64,000 nucleotides of DNA from JBFWPF01 sp050250135 (GCA_050250135.1 JBFWPF010000005.1:10613-74612); one strand, 5' to 3'. Positions 15,807 to 24,538 are shown, numbered from the stretch's first letter. Program-made: numbers and translations. Notes: a model not told the origin generated them from the sequence alone.

Positions 15807-17012
15807 ATGTGGAAGCTGCTGTTAGGATCGTTGCTGGCTATTCTCCCCTTAACCGCCCAAACCCCCTCCTGGACCGGGTTGGTCGAGGGGACCGACCAGT
15901 TCACCCTCGACCTCTACAAGGCGATTTCACCGGCGCCTGGTAACCTCATCATCTCCCCCTTCTCTCTGTCAACGGCTCTTGCGATTCCCTATGTAGGAGC
16001 TAAAGGGAGGACGGCGCAGGAGATGCAGCGGGTGCTCTACTACCCTCAAGTAGGGGGAGCTGCCCTCGCTCAAATCTTCACCGATCTTGCCGACCACCTG
16101 AGCAGCGATAAGGGAGAGGGGCTCGAGCTCCGAATCGCCCGCAGCCTCTGGGTACAAGAGGATCTCTCCCTCGCTCACCCCTTTCAGAAGGTGATGGAGG
16201 AGACTTTTAGAGGGGGGCTTCAGGAGGTCGATTTCAAGATGCCCAAGATCGCCCGCCGAGAAATTAATGCGTGGGTGAAAGAGGAGACGGGAGGGAGGAT
16301 CACCGACCTGATGCCCGAAGGGTCGGTGACGCCGGCCGATCGGATGATCTCGGTCTCGGCCCTCTACCTTCGGGCCAACTGGACCCTCCCCTTCGACCCC
16401 CGCAAGACCCAAGATGAGCCCTTTTCGATTTCCCCAAGTCAGCAGATCAAAACTCCTCTGATGCACGGACAGATGCGCCTCCCCCACCTGGCGGGGGATC
16501 GGCTCGAGGCGATCGCCCTCCCCTATGAGGGAGGAAAAGAGGGGGTGCAATTGGCGATGCTGATCCTCTTGCCAAAGACGGGGGAGCTGGGCGAATTTGA
16601 GCAGGCGCTCTCCCTCGACCTTCTCAAGGGGATCCTCGAGCAGATGAGCCTTAAAGAGGTCGCCGTGACCCTCCCCAGGTTCCGGATGTCGACCCGCCTC
16701 TACGCCAAGGATGTGCTTGAGGGGCTAGGGATGACAACCCCCTTCTCGAGGCAGGCCGACTTTTCGGGGATCGACGGAGGCAAGGGACTTCAGCTCAACG
16801 CCGCCATCCACCAGGCCTACATCGATGTCGACGAATATGGGACCGAAGCCACAGCGGCCTCGGCCGTCTCAGTCGGGGTCACCTCCGCTCCGGCCAAAGA
16901 GAGTGAAGTCGCCTTTGTCGCCGACCACCCCTTCCTTACCGTTGTTCTTGACGCCGGCTCAGGTCAAATTTTATTTATAGGTCGTGTCGAAAACCCCTCC
17001 TCCGAGGTTTAA
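15807..17012 (+). CDS. Secreted serpin (serine/cysteine protease inhibitor)
   Basis: This 401-residue protein has a signal peptide (MWKLLLGSLLAILPLTAQT) and a full serpin fold: NLIISPFSLSTALAIPYVGA, INAWVKEETGGRITDLMPEG, and ILLPKTGELGEFEQAL. The C-terminal reactive loop starts at GTEATAASAV (about 345-354). That is the small-residue hinge needed for loop insertion, so it should be an inhibitory serpin, not a storage type. By alignment to antitrypsin, the P1 residue would be near Thr/Ser around residue 359-360. After export it could inhibit host or amoebal proteases. I chose ATG 15807 over GTG 15798 because of AAGAGG spacing. The stop codon and final Glu-Val codons lie at the edge of palindromic element F. 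Confidence 0.92.
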   Translation: MWKLLLGSLLAILPLTAQTPSWTGLVEGTDQFTLDLYKAISPAPGNLIISPFSLSTALAIPYVGAKGRTAQEMQRVLYYPQVGGAALAQIFTDLADHLSSDKGEGLELRIARSLWVQEDLSLAHPFQKVMEETFRGGLQEVDFKMPKIARREINAWVKEETGGRITDLMPEGSVTPADRMISVSALYLRANWTLPFDPRKTQDEPFSISPSQQIKTPLMHGQMRLPHLAGDRLEAIALPYEGGKEGVQLAMLILLPKTGELGEFEQALSLDLLKGILEQMSLKEVAVTLPRFRMSTRLYAKDVLEGLGMTTPFSRQADFSGIDGGKGLQLNAAIHQAYIDVDEYGTEATAASAVSVGVTSAPAKESEVAFVADHPFLTVVLDAGSGQILFIGRVENPSSEV

Positions 17013-17169
17013 CCCCTGATGGCAGCCTATCGTCCTGACGGCAGCGACAGTGAGCGGCCATCTGGAGCACATCCCTCCTTACCCGGGTTTGCAAACCCGG
17101 CCTCGTCACGATGTGCACCATCTGACCACCCCCTGATGCCCCTTCAGGACGATAGGTTGCCATCAGGGG
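17013..17169. mobile_element. Nested palindromic element, copy F (157 bp, flanked by TTTAA)
   Basis: The arms are 17013-17038 and 17144-17169, 26 bases with a single G:T-type mismatch. The centre is the perfect palindrome CCGGGTTTGCAAACCCGG (17083-17100). CCTCCTTA stands to its left and CCTCGTCA to its right, matching the CTCCT/TCGTC signature. Direct repeats TTTAA flank the element (17008-17012 and 17170-17174), and the left one supplies the TAA stop of the serpin gene. Copy G at 38748-38904 is the same length, in reverse orientation, and shares most of its sequence, including covarying stem positions. It lies between the serpin gene and the PP2C gene. Confidence 0.85.
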
Positions 17170-17196
17170 TTTAATTTTTCGGGGGATAGAGGTATC

Positions 17197-17931
17197 ATGA
17201 TTGTCCACTCGGCCGGCCGCACTGACATTGGCCTAGTCCGCACCCGAAATGAAGATGAGTGGGCCCAGATCCCAGAACTTCACTTTTATGCCCTTGCCGA
17301 TGGGATGGGGGGGCACAAGGCAGGAGATGTGGCCGCCAAGCGGGCAGTGGCAACGGCAATCGACTACGCCCGGGCTCATGCGGGGAAGGAGTCGGGTAAG
17401 TTGCTGATTGCCAAGGCATTAGATGCGGCAAATCGGGAGGTCTACCGCCTGGCCAAGGGGGACCCCAACCTAAAGGGGATGGGGACGACCCTCTGCCTTC
17501 TCCGGATTGAGGGGGAGCGGGCCTACTTTGGTCATGTGGGGGATAGCCGGATCTACCGGATGAGGGGAGGGGAGCTTCTTCAGCTGACTGAGGACCACTC
17601 GCTGGTCTCTCAGCTGATCCGGGCGGGGCAACTGCGGCCGGAGGAGGAGCAGGCGAGGGCCTACCGCCATGTGGTGACCCGGGCGGTGGGGACCCGTTCG
17701 AAGGTCCTCCCCACCTTGGGGGAGATCGAGGTGGCTAAGGGGGACCTCTTCCTCCTTTGCAGCGATGGCCTCTCCGACCAGCTGAGCGGAAAGGAGATTG
17801 CCGGCGTGCTAAGGGGGGTGGCGGGTGTCGCCGAGGGGGCCGAGAGGCTGATCGAGGCGGCAACGGTGGCAGGTGGGGATGACAATACGACTGTGATTGT
17901 GGTGAGCATCGGTGAGGAGAATCTACCTTGA
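17197..17931 (+). CDS. PP2C-type serine/threonine protein phosphatase
   Basis: This 244-residue metal-dependent phosphatase corresponds to C. trachomatis CT259. All PP2C metal and phosphate motifs are present: DIGLVRTRNEDEW (RxxNED), YALADGMGGHKAGDVA, YFGHVGDSRIYRM, EDHSLVSQLI, LLCSDGLSDQLSG and GGDDNTTVIVV. It is the short stand-alone bacterial form that opposes Ser/Thr kinases in signalling. The cysteine desulfurase gene begins inside its last 20 bases, as CT258 neighbours CT259. Palindromic element F lies in its upstream region, with GGGGGATAGAGG acting as ribosome site. Confidence 0.94.
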   Translation: MIVHSAGRTDIGLVRTRNEDEWAQIPELHFYALADGMGGHKAGDVAAKRAVATAIDYARAHAGKESGKLLIAKALDAANREVYRLAKGDPNLKGMGTTLCLLRIEGERAYFGHVGDSRIYRMRGGELLQLTEDHSLVSQLIRAGQLRPEEEQARAYRHVVTRAVGTRSKVLPTLGEIEVAKGDLFLLCSDGLSDQLSGKEIAGVLRGVAGVAEGAERLIEAATVAGGDDNTTVIVVSIGEENLP

Positions 17932-18985
17932 TAACAACGCGACAACACCGCTCGACCCGAGAGTGGCCGAGGCGATGGCGCTTGACCTGCTCCCTGCGAA
18001 CCCCTCCAGCGTCCATTGGTATGGCAGGGAAGCGCGCAACCGGCTAACCAAAGCCCGTCGGACCGTTGCTGAAGTCCTGGGCATCCTTCCAAGTGAGGTT
18101 GTCTTTACCTCAGGTGGTACCGAATCGCTCTGCACCGTGTTGCAGGGAATGGAGGGGCATATCCTCTCCTCCAATCTGGAACATCCGGCGGTCTATGAGA
18201 CCCTGCAAAGGCGGGGGAGCGCGACCTTTCTTGAGCCGGGCCCCTATGGAGCCCCCACCCCTGAGCAGGTCGAGCGGGCGATTCAGCCCAATACCCGCCT
18301 GATCGCCCTGATGGCGGTCAACAATGAGACCGGCGCTGTGACCGATATTGAGGGGATCGCTCGAGTGGCCCAGTCGGCGAATATCCCCTTGCTCGTTGAT
18401 GCAGTAGCTCTCATGGGCAAGGGGCCCTTGCCCCTCTTTCCCGGGGTTTCGGCTATTGCCCTCTCGGGCCACAAGTTTCACGGACCAGCCGGCATAGGGC
18501 TCCTTATCCTGCGCACCCCTTTTCGGTGCCCCTCCCTTTTGACTGGAGGAGGGCAGGAGGGGGGGAGGCGCCCTGGGACCGAAAACCTGATGGGGATCAT
18601 CGGCCTTGCCAAGGCGGTTGAGCTCCTCGACCTCTCGGCGATTGCCCATATGTCCCTCCTGAGGGAGCGGCTTGAGGGGGGGATTTTGCGCCGTTTTCCC
18701 GAGGCGAAGATCAATGGAGAGGGGCCTCGAATTTGCAACACAGCCAATATCGCCTTTGGCGACCTTGAAGCGGAGGCGCTGATGATGAATCTCGATTTAG
18801 AGGGGGTAGCGGTAAGCCATGGCTCGGCCTGTACCTCGGGGTCGTTAGAGCCCTCCCGTGTTCTCCTCAATATGGGCTACTCCCGCCAGCGGGCGGCCGC
18901 CTCCCTCCGCTTCTCCCTCAGCCGCTTCAACACCTCGGAGGAGATCGATCTCACACTCGAAATCCTCTCAAAATTAATGAATTAA
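17912..18985 (+). CDS. nifS: NifS/IscS-family cysteine desulfurase
   Basis: This 357-residue PLP enzyme removes sulfur from cysteine for iron-sulfur cluster and thio-modification work. It begins with the family signature YLDNNATTPLDP. It also has VFTSGGTESL, the PLP aspartate/glutamine region, the Schiff-base lysine in ALSGHKFHGPAGIG, and the catalytic loop cysteine in SHGSACTSGSLEPSRVLL. The start is GTG 17912, overlapping the PP2C gene by 20 bp, so the two are translationally coupled. It is the counterpart of CT258 next to the CNNM genes (CT256/CT257). A perfect hairpin terminator follows directly. Confidence 0.93.
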   Translation: MRRIYLDNNATTPLDPRVAEAMALDLLPANPSSVHWYGREARNRLTKARRTVAEVLGILPSEVVFTSGGTESLCTVLQGMEGHILSSNLEHPAVYETLQRRGSATFLEPGPYGAPTPEQVERAIQPNTRLIALMAVNNETGAVTDIEGIARVAQSANIPLLVDAVALMGKGPLPLFPGVSAIALSGHKFHGPAGIGLLILRTPFRCPSLLTGGGQEGGRRPGTENLMGIIGLAKAVELLDLSAIAHMSLLRERLEGGILRRFPEAKINGEGPRICNTANIAFGDLEAEALMMNLDLEGVAVSHGSACTSGSLEPSRVLLNMGYSRQRAAASLRFSLSRFNTSEEIDLTLEILSKLMN

Positions 18986-18989
18986 GTAA

Positions 18990-19051
18990 GACCAAAATAA
19001 AGGCAACTTTCGTTTGGTCCGGACCAAACGAAAGCTGCCTTTATTTTGGTC
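18990..19051. terminator. Bidirectional transcription terminator between nifS and the CNNM gene
   Basis: Two 31-base arms (18990-19020 and 19021-19051) pair with one mismatch. The tip is GGTCC/GGACC and the outer part is AT-rich, giving A-runs before and T-runs after the stem on each strand. It lies 4 bp after nifS and 3 bp after the convergent gene, so it can stop transcription from both sides. Confidence 0.9.
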
Positions 19052-19054
19052 CAA

Positions 19055-20299
19055 CTATCTGAGCGATTTGATGCCGACGACTTTGGGGCCGAGGAGGCCC
19101 GACTCGACGACCGAAAGCTCAAAGTCGCCGACCCGCACCGTATCCCCCTCCTCGGGGGGATGGTCGAGGCGGGTCCGGAGAAGGTCCCCAAAGGTCTCCC
19201 CCTCCTTCCCCTCCAACCGGGTGTTGTAGAGGGCATTGAACTCTTCGACCGGTGTGTCAGCAGGGAAGGAGCGCTCGACTAAGAGCCTCCCCTTGGGAAG
19301 GCGTAAGGGGCCCTGCACCTGGTACTCGGGGGCCTTGCCAAAGAGCTCCTCTAGGATGTCCTCGAGCGTGAGCAGGCCAATCGCCCGCCCCTCCTGATCG
19401 AGGACGACCGCCACATCCTGGTTGTTGTGGCGGAACTGCTTGAGGATCTCGGTGAGGGGCATCGTGTGGGTGATAAACCAGGGCTGGCGGGCGTAGTGGC
19501 GAAGGGGCTCTTTATCGCTGACTAGGACGACGTCGCGAGGGAAAGCAATGGCGACGATGTGGCTGCGCGTCTCGTAGTAGAGGGGAAGGCAGGGGACCCG
19601 GAAGTGGGAGAGCCCTTTTCGCATATCTCCCATCCGCGCATCCCACCGGAGCATCCGGATGGAGGGGAGGGGAGTCATCGCCTCCTTGGCGACTTTAGCG
19701 CGCAGGCTAAAGATGTTGGTGACGAGCCTGTTGAAGGGGTCGGCCTCGCCCCCCCTCTCGATCTCCTCCTCGGGCCCCTCAACGATATGCTCGAGCTCCT
19801 CGCGGGAGAGCATGTTGAGGCTCGTCCGCCGCTTGGCACCGATAACGAGGGAGGCCAGGCGGGAGATGCCGGCGATAAGCCAGATGACCGGTTTGAGGAG
19901 GAGGGAGGTGGTGTAGACGACCGGTATGCCGAGCATTGCGACCTGCTCAGAGTAGCGGCGGGCGGCAAACATCGGGGCGATCTCGGCAAAGACCATCACG
20001 AGGAAGACCTGAGTGAGAGGGGCGATGTCGGGGTTGAGCCCAAAGCCGAGGTAGACCCGGCGGCTACACTCGGAGCCGACCTGAAGGGCGAGGTTGACCA
20101 TCACGAGGGTGGTCCCAAAGAGCTTTGAGGGGTCCTGCAGGAGGGTCCGGATCCAGCGGGCCCGCTTGTAACCCCTCCCCTCGTAGTACTGGAGGCGGAT
20201 CTTGTTAAACGAGACGAGCGCCATCTCCTGCATCGAGTAGAGGGACTGGATGGCGATGCAAGCAAGGGTAGCAAAGATCCAAAAGAGGAGATCTTCCAT
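19055..20299 (-). CDS. CNNM/CBS-domain membrane protein, second of a pair
   Basis: This 414-residue protein belongs to the CorC/CNNM (hemolysin C, UPF0053) family of Mg-linked transporters. It has an N-terminal DUF21 membrane domain (MEDLLFWIFATLACIAIQSL, then TTLVMVNLALQVGSECSRRV and QVFLVMVFAEIAPMFAARRY), two CBS domains (ALREAMTPLPSIRML-like, LDQEGRAIGLLTLEDILEEL) and a C-terminal CorC domain (RLPKGRLLVERSFPADTPV). The start ATG 20299 shares its A with the stop of the upstream paralogue (TAATG). An open stretch further upstream is only the other gene's shadow. The pair corresponds to CT256/CT257 next to nifS. Confidence 0.9.
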   Translation of the reverse strand: MEDLLFWIFATLACIAIQSLYSMQEMALVSFNKIRLQYYEGRGYKRARWIRTLLQDPSKLFGTTLVMVNLALQVGSECSRRVYLGFGLNPDIAPLTQVFLVMVFAEIAPMFAARRYSEQVAMLGIPVVYTTSLLLKPVIWLIAGISRLASLVIGAKRRTSLNMLSREELEHIVEGPEEEIERGGEADPFNRLVTNIFSLRAKVAKEAMTPLPSIRMLRWDARMGDMRKGLSHFRVPCLPLYYETRSHIVAIAFPRDVVLVSDKEPLRHYARQPWFITHTMPLTEILKQFRHNNQDVAVVLDQEGRAIGLLTLEDILEELFGKAPEYQVQGPLRLPKGRLLVERSFPADTPVEEFNALYNTRLEGKEGETFGDLLRTRLDHPPEEGDTVRVGDFELSVVESGLLGPKVVGIKSLR

Positions 20300-21537
20300 T
20301 AGGGACTCCTTATCCGGCGGATATAGACCCGGCGGATCCGATTCGGATCGGCTGCTAGGATCTGAAAGAGGAGGTCTGACTCGATATGGCGGGCTCCCGC
20401 TTGGGGGAGGGAGCCGATCCGGTCGGCCAGCCACCCCCCAATGGTCACGAGGCTCCGCGGATTCGGTAGGGTGACCCCAAAGAGCTCCCGCAGCTCAGTT
20501 AGCTCGAGTTTCCCCGAGGCAATCACCACGTCGGGCCCCGCTCGGGTGTAGAGGGTCTGGGTGTCCCGCTGGTCGGCGATCTCCCCAACGACCACCTCTA
20601 CCAGGTCCTCACGGGTGACGAGTCCCGTTGCCGATCCATATTCATCGACGACGATCGCCATCGCCCCTCCCCCCTCATTGAACTTCTGGAGAAGGGCTTT
20701 GGCAGGCATCGTCTCGGGGACAAAGAGGGGCTTGCGACTGATTCTCACCACATCTTTGCCACTTTGTATCCGCTCCCGTTGCAAAAGGAAGTCGGTTGCC
20801 TCGATGATCCCCACCACATGCTCAAGGTCCCCATGGCAAACCGGTACGCGGGTGCACTGCTGCTCCACAAAGGCCTCGGCGAGGTTCTCGACCGGCTCTT
20901 CCCGGTCGTAGAGGATCAGATCCCCTCGTGGGCGCATTAGCTCCTTCACATGGGCCTGTTGGAAGGCGAGGGTGCCTCGGATCAGCTCTGACTCTTCTCG
21001 GGTTAGGATCCCGTGCCTCTCGGAGAGATCGAGGGCGTGCCCGAGCTCCTCCTGAGAGATCTCCTTGCGGGGTTTTAGGCAAAAGAAGGTGACTTGGGAG
21101 ACGTAGCCTGCAATGGCGGTGATTGCCCGACGGATGGGGGAGAGAAGTTGGTGAAGAAAGGCGATAAAGGGGACGACCCATCGGGCGATCTGCTCGTTGT
21201 TGGCGAGCGCGACCGTTTTAGGGAGGAGCTCTCCAAACACGAGGGTGAGTCCCAGAGGCACCCCCACGGTGAGGAGCCATGCTGAGGTGGTCCCAAATAG
21301 GCTTGAGGCGACGTTCTGGACCAGGATATTGACCAGAACGTTTCCCATTAGAATCGTCACTAAAAGGCCGCGGGGCCGTGACATCAGCCGGGCGATCAGC
21401 CGTTTTTTCGGGTCGAGCTCCCGCCGGTAGGCGCGCAGCTGCATCGAGGAGAGGGAGAAGAGGGCCGTCTCTGAGCCCGAAAAGAGGCCGGAGAGGAGGA
21501 CAAAAAGGGCCATTGCGCCGATCAGCACCGCTGTCAT
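20299..21537 (-). CDS. CNNM/CBS-domain membrane protein, first of a pair
   Basis: This 412-residue paralogue of the following gene has the same three-part layout. The DUF21 membrane domain is GAMALFVLLSGLFSGSETAL, VTILMGNVLVNILVQNVASS and LTLVFGELLPKTVALANNEQ. The CBS pair is HVKELMRPRGDLILYDREEP and AIVVDEYGSATGLVTREDLV. The CorC domain ends in DLLFQILAADPNRIRRVYI. It keeps the conserved SGSETA and GELLPK motifs, so it looks the more canonical of the two. A heterodimer is plausible because the genes are coupled by a TAATG overlap. It overlaps the upstream small division-type gene by 4 bp. Confidence 0.91.
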   Translation of the reverse strand: MTAVLIGAMALFVLLSGLFSGSETALFSLSSMQLRAYRRELDPKKRLIARLMSRPRGLLVTILMGNVLVNILVQNVASSLFGTTSAWLLTVGVPLGLTLVFGELLPKTVALANNEQIARWVVPFIAFLHQLLSPIRRAITAIAGYVSQVTFFCLKPRKEISQEELGHALDLSERHGILTREESELIRGTLAFQQAHVKELMRPRGDLILYDREEPVENLAEAFVEQQCTRVPVCHGDLEHVVGIIEATDFLLQRERIQSGKDVVRISRKPLFVPETMPAKALLQKFNEGGGAMAIVVDEYGSATGLVTREDLVEVVVGEIADQRDTQTLYTRAGPDVVIASGKLELTELRELFGVTLPNPRSLVTIGGWLADRIGSLPQAGARHIESDLLFQILAADPNRIRRVYIRRIRSP

Positions 21538-21806
21538 CGGTAGACCCTCTGCCCTTTGGGCACAAGACCTAATTTGGCCATCAGCACCTGTTCCATAAGG
21601 GCGGGATCGTCATAGGCCGCCAGCCGCTCCTCCATCTCCCGAATCTCTCCGTCGAGCGTTCCGATAAGCTGCCGATTCTCTGCAATGGCCCCCCTCAGCC
21701 GTTCCTGCTCTCCCTGCACGCGCAAGCTCGCCACATCATATACCCCATAGCAGAGGAGGCCGAAGAGGAGGACCCACCAGGAGCGGACCACCTGCTGCCA
21801 CATCAT
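21534..21806 (-). CDS. FtsB/DivIC-like septum formation initiator protein
   Basis: A 90-residue bitopic protein. The transmembrane helix is at about 9-26 ([18 protein letters not shown]). A coiled coil rich in Glu/Arg/Leu follows at 32-68 ([20 protein letters not shown]), ending in the family C-terminal motif [18 protein letters not shown], which matches the AREKLGLxxPGExVY tail of FtsB/DivIC proteins. Chlamydiae lack FtsZ but keep several late divisome proteins, and a small FtsB-like partner for FtsL/FtsQ would fit. It overlaps dcd upstream and the CNNM gene downstream by 4 bp each, so all are co-translated. Identification rests on architecture and the tail motif. Confidence 0.72.
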   Translation of the reverse strand: MMWQQVVRSWWVLLFGLLCYGVYDVASLRVQGEQERLRGAIAENRQLIGTLDGEIREMEERLAAYDDPALMEQVLMAKLGLVPKGQRVYR

Positions 21807-22372
21807 GGTCTCGGCAAAGTGATACCCCGCTGTCCCATGTACTTCCCCTTTTTATCGGCGTACGTTAGCTGGCACATCTCCTCTGCTTTGAAGAAGAGGA
21901 GCTGGGCAATCCCCTCGCCTGCATACACCTTGGCGGGTAGGGGGGTTGTGTTTGAGATCTCAATGGTCACATGCCCCTCCCACTCGGGTTCGAGTGGGGT
22001 CACGTTCACAATGATGCCGCACCGGGCATAGGTCGATTTTCCCAAGCAGATCACCAGGATATCTTTTGGGATCCGGAAATACTCGACGCTTCTTGCCAGC
22101 GCAAAGGAGTTAGGGGGGATCAGGCAGGTTTCGGCCTCAATGTCGACGAAGGCATCGGCGCTAAAATTCTTGGGGTCGACAATCGAGTTGTAGACATTGG
22201 TGAAGACCTTAAACTCACCCGCGATCCGCAGGTCGTAGCCGTAGCTCGAGACGCCGTAGCTGATCTTCCGGTTTCCCTCCTGATCGGCAGAGACCTGACC
22301 CGCTTCGAAGGGCTCGATCATCCCCGCCTCTTGCGCCATCTTTCGGATCCAATGGTCCGGTTTCACTGCCAC
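21803..22372 (-). CDS. dcd: dCTP deaminase
   Basis: This 189-residue trimeric enzyme converts dCTP to dUTP for thymidylate synthesis (CT039 counterpart). Motifs are [100 protein letters not shown] with the catalytic Glu in the LEPEWEG/TIEISN region, and a C-terminal [17 protein letters not shown] that closes over substrate. Length is standard. It heads a minus-strand operon dcd-ftsB-like-CNNM-CNNM and lies near ruvB, as in C. trachomatis. Confidence 0.95.
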   Translation of the reverse strand: MAVKPDHWIRKMAQEAGMIEPFEAGQVSADQEGNRKISYGVSSYGYDLRIAGEFKVFTNVYNSIVDPKNFSADAFVDIEAETCLIPPNSFALARSVEYFRIPKDILVICLGKSTYARCGIIVNVTPLEPEWEGHVTIEISNTTPLPAKVYAGEGIAQLLFFKAEEMCQLTYADKKGKYMGQRGITLPRP

Positions 22373-22436
22373 AATACCCTCCTGTATCCTCGAAGTTCAT
22401 GTTAAGAGGGGAGGGAGGTAAAAGGCAACGCGATCT

Positions 22437-22961
22437 TTAGTCTACTGGCGGAGCGCTAGGTAGGGGAAAGGCATTCACTGGCCAAGGGAAGTGAATCTGA
22501 GGCGCTAAAAGGTCGTAGGGGTAGGGCTCACTGGGCGGCTTGGGCCCCTCGTCGGGTCCGAGCCAGAGGTGGCAAAGGGGTTCGTAGGGCTGAAGGGTAC
22601 CCCAGCCATAGAAGAGGGCGGTGAGGGCTGGAGCAAGGTTGGAGGAGAGTTCGCCGATGAGATAGCCTGCAAAGGGGAGGAGAAGGGTGCCGTACCCAAT
22701 CGTCTGGCGCCAAGGGGTTGCCTTAAGACGGGTGATCTTTGTCTTGTGCTTGGCGACCTCCCCATCGCTTGCCAGGCACCCAATGGTCTGGAGGGCGATG
22801 CCGAGGGTGTAGGCCTGCCCTAGCCTTAAGGTCAAGACCTTTGGCCCGGCGGCTCCTACCATCCCGATGAGCAGGAGGGCGCTGCGCGAGGTCAGCTGCT
22901 CCTGCAGCCAGATACCCGGCCATTCGCCCCCCTTGCATCCGACTTGTCCCTCAAAACTCAT
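22437..22961 (-). CDS. Small multi-pass membrane protein, paralogue of the next gene
   Basis: This 174-residue protein of unknown function has about four hydrophobic segments (SALLLIGMVGAAGPKVLTL, YTLGIALQTIGCLA, QTIGYGTLLLPFAGYLIGEL, LAPALTALFYGWGTL) and a proline-rich tail of ~35 residues. The N-terminus reads GGEWPGIWLQEQLTSRSALL, which lines up with PAEWPAVALKEQLGSVNLGI in the next gene, and both have a Tyr-Gly-x-Gly then P-x-E-P-L motif near the end. The two are therefore tandem duplicates. No signal peptide is seen. The position between dcd and ruvB is a spot where chlamydial genomes carry lineage-specific genes. Confidence is high that it is expressed, low on role. Confidence 0.6.
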   Translation of the reverse strand: MSFEGQVGCKGGEWPGIWLQEQLTSRSALLLIGMVGAAGPKVLTLRLGQAYTLGIALQTIGCLASDGEVAKHKTKITRLKATPWRQTIGYGTLLLPFAGYLIGELSSNLAPALTALFYGWGTLQPYEPLCHLWLGPDEGPKPPSEPYPYDLLAPQIHFPWPVNAFPLPSAPPVD

Positions 22962-22971
22962 GACACTCTCG

Positions 22972-23418
22972 TTAAATAGAAATGCGCTGCCTATTCTCCT
23001 GCATCAGTAGCGGCTCCCACACATGAACCACACCGAAGCCATAGCAGAAGGCAAAGGCAGGCGGGAGCCAATCTTGGAAAGAGCAGCCCAGCAGATAGCC
23101 GATACCTGAAAAGACAACCATCCGCACGGCGACCTCAGACCAACTCCTCCCCTTTGCTAATGAGATGAAATCTCGTCGGTCGTCGCTATGTGTTTGGCCA
23201 GTCACCGGATTAGGCGCATTACCTGCATAGGCAATGGTATTGAACGCCACGCCGATGGCGGCTGCGGCGAGGGTCTTGGTGTTGACGATCCCCCCTCCGA
23301 TGGCGAGTCCCATCCCGGCGAGAATGCCGAGGTTTACCGAGCCTAGCTGCTCCTTAAGCGCCACAGCGGGCCACTCGGCTGGTGTGCAGCCCACTGCACG
23401 TTCATTCCAAAGGGTCAT
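22972..23418 (-). CDS. Small multi-pass membrane protein, paralogue of the preceding gene
   Basis: This 148-residue protein begins at ATG 23418 (MTLWNERAVGCTPAEWPA); AGAAGTTGTC upstream is a weak ribosome site. The longer open frame to 23553 is antisense to the ruvB start and is not coding. Hydrophobic stretches at about 25-42 (LGILAGMGLAIGGGIVNTK), 44-60 and 95-112 suggest three or four membrane passes. It shares the PAEWPxxxLKEQL start and the GFGVVHVWEPLL end pattern with the gene 10 bp downstream. No known domain is recognised. It is divergent from ruvB with about 90 bp between them. Confidence 0.6.
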   Translation of the reverse strand: MTLWNERAVGCTPAEWPAVALKEQLGSVNLGILAGMGLAIGGGIVNTKTLAAAAIGVAFNTIAYAGNAPNPVTGQTHSDDRRDFISLAKGRSWSEVAVRMVVFSGIGYLLGCSFQDWLPPAFAFCYGFGVVHVWEPLLMQENRQRISI

Positions 23419-23506
23419 CTGACAACTTCTTTTTTGGTTTTTCGATAAGAGTATAGCAGATGCCCGCTTCCTTGTAAAGGGAAAATAGGGTACAACCCAG
23501 CTCCAT

Positions 23507-24493
23507 ATGAACGAGCGATTTATCGAGTCGAACCTGAAGCGGCCCGACCCCACCTTTGAAACCCCCCTTAGGCCAAAGCGGTTAGAGGACTTTGTGGGGC
23601 AGGAGGGGGTTTGCGATCGCCTCTCGGTTTTGCTGGAGGCGGCTAAAGGGAGGAGAGAGCCCCTGCCCCATGCCCTCTTCTGCGGCCCCCCAGGGCTGGG
23701 GAAGACGACCCTTGCTCATATTCTGGCCCGCCAGATGGGTTCAAAAATAACTGTGACATCGGGTGCGGTGATCGACAAGGCGGGCGATCTAGCGGGTCTA
23801 TTGACCCACTTAGAGGCGGGCGATCTCCTCTTTATCGATGAGATTCACCGCCTGCCGCGGGCTGTCGAGGAGTACCTCTATCCGGCGATGGAGGACTTTA
23901 CCCTCGACCTGATGCTCGACTCGGGGCCAGCCGCCCGCTCAGTTCAGGTCGAGCTCAAGCCCTTTACTCTGATTGGCGCCACGACGCGCACTGGGCAGCT
24001 CACTAGCCCTTTGCGCTCCCGCTTTGGGATGACGCTCCGCCTCGACTACTACGAGGAGGGGGCCCTGACCCAGATTGTGGAGCGGTCGGCCCGCCTCTTG
24101 GGCATGGAAATGGGGGAGGGGGCCGCGGCGGAGCTTGCTGGGCGGGCGCGGGGCACCCCTCGCGTGGCGAACAACCTGCTGAGATGGGTGCGCGACTACG
24201 CCCAGATCCGCGCGGGGGGTGAGGTGTCGCGCGAGGTGGTCGAGCGGGCCCTTGCGATGCTTGAGATCGATGCTCTTGGCCTTGACGAGATGGACAAGCG
24301 CCTCCTGGCCATCCTCTGCAACCAGTATGAGGGGGGACCGGTCGGGTTGAGCACGCTCGCCGTTGCGCTCGGGGAGGAGAAACAGACTCTCGAGGAGGTC
24401 TACGAGCCCTATTTGATCCTGCGCGGCCTGATCAAGCGGACACCTCGCGGACGGCAGGCGACACCCCTCGCATTTTCAGCCCTAGGCAAATAA
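23507..24493 (+). CDS. ruvB: Holliday junction branch-migration helicase subunit RuvB
   Basis: This 328-residue AAA+ motor drives branch migration with RuvA. It shows LRPKRLEDFVGQEGV, the Walker A GPPGLGKTT (60-68), Walker B LLFIDEIHRL, sensor 1 GATTRTGQL, the arginine-finger SPLRSRFGM, and the C-terminal winged-helix (LLAILCNQYEGGPVGLSTLA, then RTPRGRQATPLAF). Length is standard. It is the counterpart of CT040, beside dcd and spoIID. The ATG is preceded only by a weak ribosome site (CAGCTCCAT region). Confidence 0.96.
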   Translation: MNERFIESNLKRPDPTFETPLRPKRLEDFVGQEGVCDRLSVLLEAAKGRREPLPHALFCGPPGLGKTTLAHILARQMGSKITVTSGAVIDKAGDLAGLLTHLEAGDLLFIDEIHRLPRAVEEYLYPAMEDFTLDLMLDSGPAARSVQVELKPFTLIGATTRTGQLTSPLRSRFGMTLRLDYYEEGALTQIVERSARLLGMEMGEGAAAELAGRARGTPRVANNLLRWVRDYAQIRAGGEVSREVVERALAMLEIDALGLDEMDKRLLAILCNQYEGGPVGLSTLAVALGEEKQTLEEVYEPYLILRGLIKRTPRGRQATPLAFSALGK

Positions 24494-24538
24494 CCCCGCC
24501 TCAAGTAGGCTAAGCTAAAGCAGTGTTCGCGAGGGCTT

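Noticed and set aside
17013..17169. A regulatory RNA or riboswitch upstream of the PP2C gene
   Set aside because: A near-identical inverted copy lies between two convergent gene ends at 38748-38904, where no downstream gene could be controlled, so a mobile repeat explains it better.
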